64,000 nucleotides of DNA, from positions 682,001-746,000 of the forward strand of contig CP137686.1 of NCBI GenBank assembly GCA_037976565.1. The letters are read 5' to 3'. Below the pieces are notes generated by a model. The model was not told the origin of the DNA, searched no databases, and saw only the letters and a program-made list of their open reading frames with translations. The DNA is from Mesocentrotus franciscanus (lineage: Eukaryota > Echinodermata > Echinoidea > Camarodonta > Strongylocentrotidae). The translations under genes and the position numbers were made by a program. Positions 11,101-21,699 of this stretch are shown one piece after another (position 1 is the first letter of the stretch; every line of letters starts with the position of its first letter).

Positions 11101-14100
11101 CGACCATGGCATGTGATAATGAAGATATTCTTATCTTTATTTATCACCAGAACGAAGGCAAAGACAAAGGTGCCAGTGTCCAGATGGTATGTGACACGAT
11201 CAAATACTCTCATAAAATCGTTTTACTTTTTTTTTTATAATACACTGTTGCCCATAAAGTTGGAATAATTTTTGTTATGATTGTTTTTGTTAAAGACAAA
11301 CTTTATATCTTATCAGAACTTTACAGATCAATGTCTATGAATCTTTAGATTGACCAATAAAGTTCTGAGAACATGATAACTTTATCTATCAAGAATAAAT
11401 AATATTGTCACAATCATTTCATAAAAAGAGTTACTAAAAATGTTAATCCAACGTTATGGGCAACAGTGTACTCAAGTAAATAGTACCCTGCTGGGATGAG
11501 AAAATCCCTTCCCAACATAAGGGTATATATCCTACCATTTTCGGGCGATTTAATGACAATGTGGATAATAAATGGATTTAATCACGGTTCGCCCAGTAAT
11601 GGGGTACTTGCATTCATTTTTACCCAATATTCTCATCGTGTATCCCATCTGACGAATCAAACATCATTTTTAAAAATACAACCAACAACAAAAATCGCCT
11701 TATAGCACGTGTGACCAACATGTCCGACGTAGCATTCATGGCGAAGAACTATGAAGTACCACCGGTAAAATAGTCCGACGCTTTTCTGGCTTTATGAGAT
11801 GTATAACAAATTTCCGTTAGGAATCAAGTTTTCCAGTTTAAACCTATACACTAGGGTATAGGGTTTCATAAGAAAGTACGTGACATCCAGTTTCAGACCA
11901 AAAATTTGATTTTTTGTTTACTCCTTCAAACAATAACTTTTGCCACACGAAAGGCGATTAACTGAAATAAATTTGTATGTTAAGAACAACAAGCATTTGT
12001 TTCGATTGAATCTATTTTGCATTTCATCTCTGAGATACCTAATTTGACTTCTAAGAAATTCTCAGTGTATGTATGTACTTCAACACGTTAGCTTCTATAA
12101 GCTATGTGTTGGGTATGTTTTTTGATAATGCCGTTTGATTAACGGTGTCTTTGATTTTATTTTCTTAAAGGGATTGGGTAACTTTGTCTCAGATTCTGAA
12201 ACAAAATCCTGGATTTAGCTCATGCTGCAATGATAATTATAAACCTTTAGGTCAGTAAGGAACCCCATGACTTTTACAAGCCGATCGCCTGTCTGATTAT
12301 TAAGATATTTATGATTGGAAATCGAAATTTCATTTTCGTTTTCCTAACGGTTCTTATAACACTACAGTCTTTTGAGGGAAAATGAGTATGGTAAAACCGG
12401 TCACTCAAAGATTTTTACTTTTTTTTAGGCGCTTCATGATCATTTTGAAGCGCAATTTTTTCAGGGCTTCATTATTACACCATATCACAGACACTGATAA
12501 CACGTAGGGCTATGCATCTCAGACTTAATATTATTAAACGATGCCTTTAATATTTTTCACCGTGATCACTTTACACCTGACAAGATCTCTGTCTTTATTT
12601 CTTGATCAACTCCTCGGATTGATTTGAAGACCATGATATCTCAATTCTTTACACATTTTTAGGTGGACATGTTGCATCCCTTAATCTTAAGAAAACAAAT
12701 TGTATATACTTTCAAAGCAGGAAAGGCAATAACAATCTACCAAATATTGAAATAACTTTCAAATTCTTCCAACCGTCACCACTCCAATTAAAATTATTTT
12801 TAAAAAAAAACTCTAAAAGTTGATGATATAATATTCTCAAAATTTCCCCTTTTACGTTCTGCTTACAAAACGGTCAGCTACCTTCATAACCCCCCCCCCC
12901 AATTATTCAATCTAAATAAAGATGTCTTATCCTACTAAACAAACTGACACATTCCATCTCAGAAACCTGAAAACCGTATTAGCTCTTAAATCTATCCGAC
13001 ACACTGGCCCAGATACCTGGAACTCTCTCCTAATTGAAATTTGAAATCTAAAGTCGAAATATTCTTCTTTTTTTACGCTGTTACAACTATTAAAGCTATT
13101 GTGCCCTTATCAATGAATCGTGTTTCACTCTTTATTCGGTATATTGAGTAATCGTCCACGACCTGGTATATTTAACAGGTGTTGACCAGCTTTCTCAACC
13201 CCTCCCCCCCCCCCTCCCCTCCTTGTTGCTTCCCTTTCTTAATAGCAAGCCACTTTCTCCCTTTGACATATATGTTTTTAGTTTAACTGAGGGCTGCAAG
13301 TACATCAAGCTCAGGTGTTCAGATTGCTCTGGATGTCTTAGCTCTGTGAGTGGTGGTCAGATTGCTCTGAATGTCTTAGTTGGACTTAACTATGGCAGGC
13401 AATTCGTGCCACTGGTTGCTCTCACCATTGGTCTCTCAATTAAGATCTTTAGACTTTTTGTCCTTCAATAATGAAATATCAGAAAAGGTAAATTCTGTAG
13501 ATTTGTGACCACGATTGGTACGTCCCTTGAGAGACCAATGCCAGTAAATGGCAAGAGCAAACAGTGGCATGAAGGCCTGTCATAGTTAAGTCCAACATAA
13601 AGTCGATCTTAGTCTTTGTAGTAGGTCCATGGTGAAACACTCCCATGGACTGATGGTTTCAGATTGCTCTGGATGTCTTAGCTCTGGACTTGTGTTCAAA
13701 TTGCTCTAGATTTCTTAGCTCTGGACTGGTGGTTTCAGATTGCTCTGGATGTCTTAGCTCTGGACTTGTGTTCAGATTGCTCTGGATGTCTTAACTCGGG
13801 ACTGGTGGTTTCAGATTGCTCTGGATGTCTCAGCTCTGGACTTGTGTTCAAATTGCTCTAGATTTCTTAGCTCTGGACTGATGTTCAGATTGCTCTGGAT
13901 GTCTTAGCTCGAGACTGGTGGTCAGATCGCTCTGGATGTCTTAGCTCGAGACTGGTGGTCAGATTGCTCTGGATGTCTTAGCTCGAGACTGGTGGTTTCA
14001 GATTGCTCTGGATGTCTTAGCTCGAGACTGGTGGTCAGATTGCTCTGGATGTCTTAGCTCGAGACTGGTGGTTTCAGATTGCTCAGGATGTCTTAGCTCT

Positions 14101-15138
14101 GGACTTGTGTTCAAATTGCTCTAGATTTCTTAGCTCGAGACTGGTGGTCAGATTGCTCTGGATGTCTTACATTAAGTTTGGACTGGTGGTGAACGAAAGA
14201 AGTATTCAAATTGCTCTAATTATTCATTATCTCCATACAGCAGAACCTCCCCCACCACCAGAGTCTGCGTATGTCCATTTCGTAGGAAACGTCAGCTCGC
14301 TAGTAGACACTCGTAAGTATAAATCAAGTATTATATTCATATCAAACATAAATGTCATTTAATAATAACATACTCTTCATATTCATTCTAAGTTGATCTA
14401 ACAATTTTAATGGAAAATAAACATATCAACTGATAACTACGTGCATTACTATATGAAATGTATGCTTAATACCACCTCACTTTCGCATCCATCAATATTC
14501 GTGTCTAGGATATACACATTATTTGATTATACAGAATTATATTTTATGATTCTAAAAGTGTTAGGTGATTTGAGATATTATATCACGACACCCTATCTTA
14601 ATCTATATAACACTAACCAACCTCTACTGGAATACATAATGATAGCTAATTGTGCTTTCTTTTTCTTATCATTATTTTGGCCTGCTATCCATAATTGAGC
14701 ATCATGTTTTATTTAATTCACTCCATAACAAGAAGCTTCCATTATATCCCTCCAACTTCGCTGGAATCCAAAAATACCGTTGCACCTTTATGAAATCAAT
14801 GCCTCCCCAAAAAAAAAAATACTAGACCCCAGCTACGACACTTTCACTTCCCTAAGGACCCCCAACAAAAAAAATAATAATAATAATAATAATAATAATA
14901 GTAATAATAATAAAAATAATGATGATGATGATGATGATGATAATAGTAATAATAATAATAATAATAATAATGATAATAATGACAATAATAATAATAATAA
15001 ATAAAAAAAATATTGAAAAAAACGGGCAATTATTATTTTCAATTAACTGTAAATAAGCATAAGCATATCAGGAGTTCTTGTATATAGCGCAGTAGAATAT
15101 ATACTTAATGTTGGATAGTTTCTGCGCTTTTTATAAAT

Positions 15139-15176
<38 letters not shown>

Positions 15177-18100
15177 TAAGACAACTAATCTGTAAGCAGT
15201 TTTTCAAGGGGTAATATAAAAACTACATAAGGGGACAGTTCCCCCCCAGTTAATTAGTTGTTTTAAGTTTTCAAAGGGGCTTGTTGTCCGGAGGAAACAG
15301 TCCTACATCCTTTGAGTAGTTGTTCTAAGGGTTACTGTCCGAATAGATATGCCATGCTTTTATTTTCCAGTTACGAATAACATACAATGGTTCCTACATT
15401 ACGTTCATGGTTTGTACTCATGATTCAAGAAATGTCCTATTTGAACTTTATACACTTGGTGTACTAGTGCGTGACTTATATTGTTTTCGTGGAGGCCAGG
15501 GGGTTGACGTTGAGTCAATACCACAAAAGACACATAAAACAATTTATCCATGCATTCCTGTTCTTACCCCTCCACCCACCCATAAAAGCAAGGTTAATAA
15601 TATATGAATAAATAAATAAACAATATATGGACTAAACTGCTTCCATACTTGGTATTTGTCTTTAATCTTGATAGATCCAGAAAGATTACATCCACTCTCT
15701 CCCAATATATGGAGTAAACTGTTCCATACATTGTATTTGTCTTTAATCTGAATAGATCCAGAAAGATTACATCCACTCTCTCCCAGGATGGTGAACATCT
15801 CTGGTATGTAAAAATATTGATGATTTTAAAACGCTAATCTCTAGCTTTTCTAACTTGAATATACTCAGATTAAGACCCGTTAAACCAACAATGGAATATA
15901 TATTTTGCAACGTGGCTCTGCAAAAATAATTCTTTGAAAAGGGGAGACGTTTTAATATTGCTTTACATGAAAAAAATACAGAATGAGTGCTGGTTAATTT
16001 AGGATTTGGATGGAGGCCTCATTTATACATTAACCCAATTGCCTGCAGAAACCCGGTGGCCCTTGTATTAAGCCGATGTGGATGCGAGAATTATGTAATC
16101 AATGAGTTAACTTGAGGTCAGTTTGGGAAATATCACTATTAAGACAGTTTCCATTTCAATCTAATTTCATTCTGGAGATTATCCCAAATTATTTCGCTCA
16201 TTTAGATACCTATATTTACATCTCATGTTAAAGAGAAAGGCCAGTTCTGGTCATGCGATTGCATTGTGAAAGAAACGTTGTGGAATCGATCAGAAAAGGT
16301 TGATCATCTAGCATATAAGTATTGGTGTGTACTGCAAGGTTCTGGAATCATCAAAATGATAAGAAATTTGGCCCAGTCTTGGTAAAGTTACAAGCACTGT
16401 ACACAGAAAGATGTATATGGGACTACGCGACCACGTGCGCGATATCTATTTGGTCCCAATAGATATAATAATTTACCAAATATATCAATTCGTAGGCGGT
16501 TTCCCGACTTTCCCGGCAAAATTTGTATCATCACGTATTAGTCAAAACATATTCTTTCACATGATTGGTAATGAGAGCTTCCATTTCATTTTTTTGAGAG
16601 AGGGGCGTTTCCAAAACTGGTCTATACCTTTAAATATACATTTATCACTAGATTATAGAAGCATATTATTAATCAATTATCCATTGATTTCTAATTAAAA
16701 CATTTTTTGTTAAAGAACATCGCTCATTTAGATTCCCTGCTATACATTCCATGCTAAAAATGTTCATACACTAGAATGTAGAAGCATATTATAATCTATT
16801 AATTTATATGATTAATCATTAGGCATCTTATTCCAAAGTACAATGCTCATTAAGGTTCCCTGCTATACATTCCATACTAAACATAATCATGCACTAGAAT
16901 ATATTTCATTATCTTTAACACGATAGCAACTACTTTCGAAACATCAAGATAAGGCAATTTCAATAGCCTTGAGTGTCACCTATAGTAATGAGCGAACACG
17001 ACAATGACGTATTACTTAATCCGTACATGATTTCTATGGGATATACAATTGGTTATTGAAAATACCCTTGAGTTGACTTTTCAAAAATAGTTGCGATCGT
17101 GTTTTTTTATTTCTTTGGTCTAACACTGGATAGAATCCTTTCTTTCCAAATCACTTCACTCATTCACATTCCTCGGGTGTTTCACAAAGACTAAGATCGA
17201 CTTTAAGTTGGACTTGACTATGGCAGGCCGTTCATGCCACTGTTTGCTCTTACCATTTACTGGCATTTGTCTCTCAAGGAACGTACAAATCGTGGTCTCA
17301 AATCTACAGAATTTACATTTTTAGATAATTCATTATTGAAGGAAAAAATATCATCTGGAAATCATAATGGTGAGATCAGTGGTGATAGCAACTCATGGCA
17401 TGAATGGCCTGCCATACTTAAGTACAACTTAAAGTCGATCTTAGTCTTTATGGAAAAAAAACTCAGGCTTCATATCGCATGCTAATAACAAAATAATATT
17501 ATCATAGTCCATCGTCACTGCAATGTAAGATATTGAAGCTTTCACAGTTACCAGGGTATACAGTCTTGTCACTTTATATTATGTACTATGACTAATTTTC
17601 ATTGCATGCTTTCGCATCTTAGATAACAAGATAATTTATTTAGGATAAATCTTGAGAAGGTTAACCATATGTACATTATGTGCTAACTGCAACAACCTGG
17701 TTTAAAATAATTCAATTTATTTTCTATGACATGATTAGAATCATTTACAGAGGGACAGTTTTAAAGATTTTCGCAACTGTCTGAACAGTTTCGTGTAGTA
17801 GCTGTTTTGTATGTTTTCAGCAAATATTATATATAAATTAGTTCTAAACAGATACTTATGTTCTTTGAATAGGTTTATATACTGACAATCAATGTTAGAA
17901 GATTATGAGCCTCAACTATCAGAGAATCTCGGCCTACGGATTTTAAAGTTTTCATAAGCACACATTTGAGACGGTATAATAGTCGACTTCTTGACCATTT
18001 TGACCATGGTTACACCGCTTCTGTACCTGTTATCAATATAAATGATTATCTCAAACATAATGTTCGTCTTCTGACCCTGAAATCTATATTATTTACAAAC

Positions 18101-21100
18101 AATTTCACAGAGAATCTGTTAAGTGACTGGGCTTATGCGACATGGACGCTTCACCGTCAGAGAGAGAAGTTTGAATTAAACAATGGCGTCGTCACTGTCA
18201 AAGAAGCTGGAATATACTTCATCTATAGCCAGGTAAGGCTTGTTATAAATAAATATCTTCATACTGAACGAATTTTTCAGCTTCAGCTTCAGTTTTTATT
18301 TTTATTTCCAAAAGAACAATGTACAACGGAATGTCTTGAAGACTCAGTGCTGTTCTTTAATATTATCTATAATTAATTATTCCCAGAATTGGTTTAAGAC
18401 GTAAATACAATATGTATGGGTACTCGACCTCCTCAGTATATTTCTTTCACTTATTCATTCGTTTGATCACCTGACACCTGCTCTTGCTTTGCTTTAATTA
18501 CTGTGTTAACTATTGAATTTGTGTTTATTACACAACATAAGACCTTCTGTTAATTCTGCTTAATCATATGTTAAACCTTGTTTATTTACTGTTAATGTCT
18601 AGAATTTGTGTAAATTCATTCGTAAATGTTAATCTGTATATGTGACACCAGTGAAAATCAAATCTCCAGAAATGGACAATAAATACTAAATACAAATCAT
18701 TATAAAAGATTATGACAAAAAAAAAATCCGCCGAAACGTACATTGATATAATGCATTTTGCAATCATTAATCGAACGACAAAGGCTACTGGATACATTTG
18801 CAGTGAATTATGTATGCTTAGTTTGGGGACAAACTGTGGAAATGGAGGAATCAATGGAAATGCAGGGCTTGTAGAATGTCGATCCCTCAAATAATGATAG
18901 TCGTGAAATTATAGTCATAAATGTTAGATGCTTAAAAGAATTTTAGTTTGCTCTTGTCATCAATGATTCAGACTTGTTTTTCAGAGTCGATGTTAATTAT
19001 GAAGCACGTGTGTATTGCATTTCTAATCCAATCCAATCCACAAAATATCTGTACTCTCTTATCCCTCATTAATCTCTTAGATTATCAATCCTTCTAAAGA
19101 CTTAAAAATATTTATAAGTCTTTAAGATTTATTTAGCTGAATAAAAGTATTAACGAAATTAACTTCTGCAAATAAATATTTGAGGACTCAAAACTTGTTG
19201 AGTAGATAATGTCATGCATGCGCGCGCAGCCAAAGGGTATTCTTATTGGACTTAAAAACAAATCCATTAGACTATAATTTTAATTATTTTTAGGGAATTT
19301 AAAATGTTAATTCTTATGATAGTCTTATTTTTAAACCCAAAAGTTTTGTCCTCGGTTTAAATCCTCTTTGACTTAAAAAATTAATCTTCGATATTAAGCG
19401 AGTAGTGTATAGGTTCAACGGGTACTTTTTAAGTGCTTTAACTATCTCACTATAATAGTTCAAGTGGTTCTTGCAGTTCAGCCCTTCACAACTAACTTTG
19501 TTCCACAATGTATAAGAACCGCTTGAACAATTATTAAAACGCTTACAAAAAATACCAGTTGAGCGACAATAATGTATTACAATCCATGCTCTCTACCGAA
19601 ATAAGTGGGCCTTAAAAATATTCATGAACGGGTCCACAGTTGACCAATGGATTAAGAGACCAAAAAGAAGACTACGTGTACTTTCGGTCTGATGTGTATT
19701 TGATCTCGTGGACAAAATGGTCTAGTATACCTTTCTTCTTCTTTTTTCGATCTGGCGAAAACATACTACATTTATATTTATTTATTTATTTATTTATGTC
19801 TGATATTTAGACAGGATGATTTATATTAAATAAAGATATACACAAGATTCACCAGAAACAGATTATTTAATCTTTTTCAACTGTAAGTTCCCTGTTGGCG
19901 AAAGCGTAAAACCAATAGTTCAACATCATACAGAAATAGAAGTAAAACAAGTCAGTCGGAACTTATCATCTCTGAACATTAGCAGGGCATGAACAATTAG
20001 TTTCAAAACAGTTATTTCACCTCCGATTAATAGCAATGTGGTATGTATGAATTGAAGCATTGTTAACTGCAGGGTGTGTAGCAAATGACATTGAGAAATA
20101 AGAATGCAATAACAAACAATCAAACAAAATACTTGATAGTGACTCTGATGTGGTTTGATGAGTCATTATGCTGATCAGACAAAGACAAAAGAGATCAGAA
20201 CATGCAGAATAATTGAACAAATTGAAGATCTATCAATCTACTTTCATTTCTTTTATCACAACCGTTTATTTTTAAACTTAAAGGCATCGTTTAACAATGT
20301 TAAATCTGATATGCATGGCCCTACGTGTTATCAGTGTCTGTGATATGGTGTAATATTGAATCCCTAAACAAATCCCTAAGCGCTTCAAAATGATCATGAA
20401 GTGCCTCAAAAAAGTAAAAATCTTTGAATGACCGGTTTTACCATACTCATTTCCCCCAATAGACTGTAGTGTTATAAGAACCGTTATGAAAACGAAAAAT
20501 GAAATTTCGATTTCCAATCATAACTATCTTGATAATCAGACAGGCGATCGGCTTGTAAAAGTCCTGGGATTCCTGACTGACCTAAAGGATTATAATTATG
20601 ATTGCAGCATGAGCTAAATGCAGGATTTTGTTTCAGAATCTGAGACAATGTTAACGAGTCACTTTAAAATAGTATTGTGTGAATACTTCATATTTTAATT
20701 GGGACTGTATTTTTAGCAATATTTTGCTGAAAATTACTGCAAATGAACGACTCACAGTTCCTTTATCGAATATTTAAGCAATGCTAATGGCTCCAGAACC
20801 AATTTTCAGACAGAAACTCACTTTGTTGTTATGATTTTGATGATTTTTTTTTTCTCGAAAATACGACAGCAAAACGATCGACCCTTTCCTTGTGCTTTGG
20901 GGTCATTAACAAAACAAAATTATAATTGTCTACTGGTCTGTATTTGGTTATGAAAGCGATTTATTAATTTTTTTATTTACGTACTTTTTATTGTTAGAAG
21001 TATTATGATTCGTGTCAATAACTCCTTTTGTAATCCTATATGGATATCGGTAAGATAAAAAGCGAAGTTGAAGAACATTCAAAGAAAGAATGTGACCCGA

Positions 21101-21502
21101 AATATATACTAAAAAAACACTGAATACATTATTTGTCATGTGAGGCCATGGAATCCAGGGAACTTTTTGCTGAGCCATTTGAGAATTAAAGAAACACCTA
21201 TTCCGAATTATAATAGTATCAATAATTAGGAATTTTATCTTTTCCGTCTTCCACAGGTACAGTTTTTCGACGATGATCGTTACACGGGCCATGTCATCAC
21301 GATCAACGAACAACAGACTTTCAAGTGCGCCGAAAGTCCCCCGCAACGTCCTCGCAACATGCATACCTGTTACGTGGGTGGACTAGCGTACCTTCATCGA
21401 AATTCACGGGTAGCTATCCACCTGGCTTTCTCCCAACGATGGGTCAATATGCACAGTGACAGTGCATACTTCGGCATGTATAAAGCCGCCAGTTTTTCCT
21501 AG
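4673..21502 (+). CDS. TNF-superfamily ligand 1 (ectodysplasin/Eiger-like), six exons, 431 aa
   Basis: Join 4673-5149, 5458-5788, 14241-14312, 15756-15803, 18111-18232, 21257-21502. All junctions are GT/AG, phases match throughout, and the total is 1296 nt. Layout: cytoplasmic tail 1-27; single type II membrane segment about 28-50; heptad-like coiled coil about 53-80; long polar stalk; furin-type site R219-T-R-R222; low-complexity basic stretch to 260; pentaproline 272-276; TNF homology domain about 279-431. The domain starts with A-Y-V-H-F-V-G, has D-W at 315-316, the strand G-I-Y-F-I-Y-S-Q (343-350), a Cys pair (C374 and C388) placed as in ectodysplasin A and Eiger, and ends near Y-F-G-M-Y. 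Possible N-glycosylation sites are N-V-S at 286 and N-I-S at 307. Known for the family: trimeric ligand of TNF receptors, membrane-bound or shed. I saw no Gly-X-Y collagen exon, which vertebrate EDA has. A second in-frame ATG occurs at codon 6. Confidence 0.88.
5458..5788 (+). CDS. TNF ligand 1, exon 2: stalk with furin-type site
   Basis: Starts after CTGTCAG in phase 0 and ends in phase 1 at GGAG/GTAATT. Encodes residues 160-269, very rich in Arg, Lys, Glu, Asn and Ser. K-R-T-R-R at 218-222 fits the R-x-K/R-R convertase consensus; a second basic cluster T-R-R-R lies at 253-256. Cleavage at the first would free a soluble TNF domain. Confidence 0.85.
7874..8412. mobile_element. Non-autonomous DNA element with about 20-bp inverted ends
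   Basis: The left end reads GTCACAGACCTGCCAAG and the right end is its imperfect reverse complement CTTGGCAGGTCTGCGGTCAG. Inside are repeated ATCCCGCATTCTG-type motifs near 8070-8125 and a conspicuously GC-rich patch at 8255-8340 in otherwise AT-rich DNA. I could not identify a clear target duplication, so superfamily is open. Confidence 0.45.
9602..9905. mobile_element. Palindromic MITE, GGTGGTATTCTCG family, copy 1
   Basis: The two halves are near-perfect reverse complements for about 70 bp: GGTGGTATTCTCGAAAGCGG at left and CCGCTTTCGAGAATACCACC at right, with a matching inner CATTCCATACTTAGTCGG segment. A diverged relative is at 54.08-54.40 kb. Confidence 0.7.
10604..10983 (-). mobile_element. 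tRNA-derived SINE, minus orientation
   Basis: The left end carries the ATT-type trinucleotide tail, followed by a TTCGTTCTTATATAGCGC segment shared with the 1.75 kb copy; the right end holds the tRNA-like head, with GCGGTTCAAGTCCCGCCG on the minus strand as a B-box-like sequence. Confidence 0.6.
11243..11468. mobile_element. TA-flanked MITE (Tc1/mariner-type), 226 bp
   Basis: Inverted ends CACTGTTGCCCATAAAGTTG and, on the reverse strand of the right end, CACTGTTGCCCATAACGTTG, directly flanked by TA on both sides (11241-11242 and 11469-11470). TA duplication and short TIRs are typical of the Tc1/mariner/IS630 group. No coding capacity. Confidence 0.75.
12165..12550. mobile_element. TTAA-flanked MITE, copy 1
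   Basis: Begins TTAAAGGGATTGGGTAAC and ends GATGCCTTTAA. Shares nearly the whole sequence with copies at 20.3 (inverted), 25.1 and 26.4 kb. Ending on TTAA at both sides suggests piggyBac-type insertion. No open frame worth calling. Confidence 0.65.
13317..14222. repeat. Minisatellite of about 30-45 bp units next to exon 3
   Basis: More than a dozen units of the form CAGATTGCTCTGGATGTCTT followed by AGCTC, then GAGACTGGTGGT or GGACTTGTGTT. The array is split by a MITE (13378-13643). The last degenerate unit (TTCAAATTGCTCTAATT, 14205-14221) lies within 20 nt of the exon 3 acceptor. Confidence 0.8.
13378..13643. mobile_element. Palindromic MITE (GGTGTTTCACAAAGAC family), nested copy
   Basis: Left part GTTGGACTTAACTATGGCAG and right part with AAGTCGATCTTAGTCTTTG match the copies at 17.2 and 50.5 kb. 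Here the outer left end is missing and the right end is interrupted by a short insertion. It sits inside the minisatellite. Confidence 0.6.
14241..14312 (+). CDS. TNF ligand 1, exon 3: start of TNF domain
   Basis: 72 nt, enters in phase 1 and leaves in phase 1 at CTC/GTAAGT. Encodes residues 270-293: a proline run, then A-Y-V-H-F-V-G-N-V-S-S, the first beta strand of a TNF domain. The acceptor is a tandem CAG-CAG, so a splice form lacking one residue is possible. Confidence 0.85.
14868..15008. repeat. (AAT)n / (GAT)n microsatellite
   Basis: Continuous trinucleotide repeats of AAT, a central GAT block at 14920-14940, then AAT again. Confidence 0.9.
15070..15174 (+). mobile_element. SINE 3' fragment with (ATT)n tail
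   Basis: A TTGTATATAGCGCAGTAG segment and GCGCTTTTTATAAATG precede (ATT)n at 15142-15174, matching the body-tail end of the other tRNA-derived SINE copies. The tRNA-like head is absent. Confidence 0.45.
15618..15785. repeat. Tandem duplication covering exon 4 and its acceptor
   Basis: Two direct copies of about 85-95 bp. Copy 1 (about 15620-15703) and copy 2 (about 15704-15785) share CAATATATGGA, TTGGTATTTGTCTTTAATC or its variant, the acceptor context, and GATCCAGAAAGATTACATCC. Only copy 2 continues into the rest of exon 4 and its donor. Confidence 0.8.
15756..15803 (+). CDS. TNF ligand 1, exon 4 (48 nt micro-exon)
   Basis: Enters and leaves in phase 1; acceptor CTGAATAG, donor CTG/GTATGT. 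Encodes residues 294-309, H-P-E-R-L-H-P-L-S-P-R-M-V-N-I-S, a loop between the first TNF-domain strands. The length is a multiple of three, so skipping it would keep frame. Chosen because it is the only sequence between exons 3 and 5 that I found joining both in phase. Confidence 0.65.
16917..17103. mobile_element. Palindromic MITE (AACACGATAGCAACTAC family), copy 1
   Basis: Left end AACACGATAGCAACTACTTT and right end AAATAGTTGCGATCGTGTTT are imperfect reverse complements, with further pairing inside (AAGGCAATTTCAATAGCC with an inverted partner). A full relative lies at 45.96-46.14 kb; partial relatives lie at 26.8, 55.2 and 60.4 kb. Confidence 0.65.
17175..17451. mobile_element. Palindromic MITE (GGTGTTTCACAAAGAC family), copy 2
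   Basis: Begins GGGTGTTTCACAAAGACTAA and closes with AAAGTCGATCTTAGTCTTTA. The inner arms GGCAGGCCGTTCATGCC and GGCATGAATGGCCTGCC also pair. The right end has lost the final GTGAAACACTCC. Confidence 0.7.
18111..18232 (+). CDS. TNF ligand 1, exon 5: central TNF strands
   Basis: 122 nt, enters in phase 1, leaves in phase 0 at CAG/GTAAGG. Encodes residues 310-350, including S-D-W-A-Y-A-T-W and the highly conserved TNF strand G-I-Y-F-I-Y-S-Q. Confidence 0.9.
18233..21256 (+). other. Intron 5 of TNF ligand 1
   Basis: AT-rich; contains a (TATT)n run at 19769-19797 and the inverted copy of the TTAA-flanked MITE at 20.3-20.7 kb. No gene recognised. Confidence 0.7.
20278..20667. mobile_element. TTAA-flanked MITE, copy 2 (inverted)
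   Basis: Starts TTAAAGGCATCGTTTAACAA and ends near CACTTTAA; the sequence is the reverse complement of copy 1 over almost its full length. Confidence 0.65.
21257..21502 (+). CDS. TNF ligand 1, exon 6: C-terminal half of TNF domain and stop
   Basis: Starts after CTTCCACAG in phase 0 and encodes 81 residues before TAG at 21500-21502. Features: K-C-A-E and H-T-C-Y-V-G-G, the Cys pair typical of the EDA/Eiger group; R-V-A-I-H-L; and the terminal Y-F-G-M-Y strand. Confidence 0.92.
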   Translation, partial: VQFFDDDRYTGHVITINEQQTFKCAESPPQRPRNMHTCYVGGLAYLHRNSRVAIHLAFSQRWVNMHSDSAYFGMYKAASFS

Positions 21503-21582
21503 GAACAGAGACGTATTACTGCAAAGGAATTATGTTTCAGTTATGAGATATTACCTGACTCTGTCGTTATGTTTTAAAGGGA

Positions 21583-21588
21583 AATAAA
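21583..21588 (+). terminator. Poly(A) signal of TNF ligand 1 (AATAAA)
   Basis: First AATAAA after the stop, 81 nt downstream. Others follow at about 21710 and 21880, so a longer 3' UTR is possible. Confidence 0.45.
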
Positions 21589-21699
21589 CTCATATGAAAA
21601 TGATGGACTAGGGCAAACGAGCACATTAAATATTATTATACATAAATATTTGGAATGTAATAATTTGCACAAACCATCATTATTGACAAAGAGAAAGTA

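Larger units (their letters stand above)
5789..14240 (+). other. Intron 2 of TNF ligand 1 (8.45 kb), repeat-rich
   Basis: Contains a TIR element (7.9-8.4 kb), a palindromic MITE (9.6-9.9 kb), a SINE (10.6-11.0 kb), a TA-flanked MITE (11.2-11.5 kb), a TTAA-flanked MITE (12.2-12.5 kb) and a minisatellite interrupted by another MITE (13.3-14.2 kb). I looked for Gly-X-Y collagen exons, as found in vertebrate EDA, and saw none. 5.8-7.8 kb and 8.4-9.6 kb hold nothing I can assign. Confidence 0.7.
14313..15755 (+). other. Intron 3 of TNF ligand 1
   Basis: Contains the AAT/GAT microsatellite, a 3' SINE fragment with an ATT tail, and a decayed duplicate of the following exon with its acceptor at about 15620-15710. 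No other coding signal seen. Confidence 0.7.
15804..18110 (+). other. Intron 4 of TNF ligand 1
   Basis: Contains two palindromic MITEs (16.9-17.1 and 17.2-17.45 kb). No other feature recognised. Confidence 0.7.

Noticed and set aside
5789..14240. Collagen-like exon expected by analogy with vertebrate EDA
   Set aside because: No run of Gly-X-Y codons with splice sites found in the intron.
14780..15042. Asn/Asp-rich frame and its antisense Leu/Tyr frames
   Set aside because: AAT/GAT microsatellite.
15663..15711. First copy of the duplicated exon as a real extra exon of TNF ligand 1
   Set aside because: Lacks the proper donor; only a weak GTAAAC is available, so I treat it as a decayed duplicate.
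20948..21364. 138-codon minus-strand frame
   Set aside because: Antisense shadow of the last exon of TNF ligand 1 plus intron; no domain and no splice logic on that strand.
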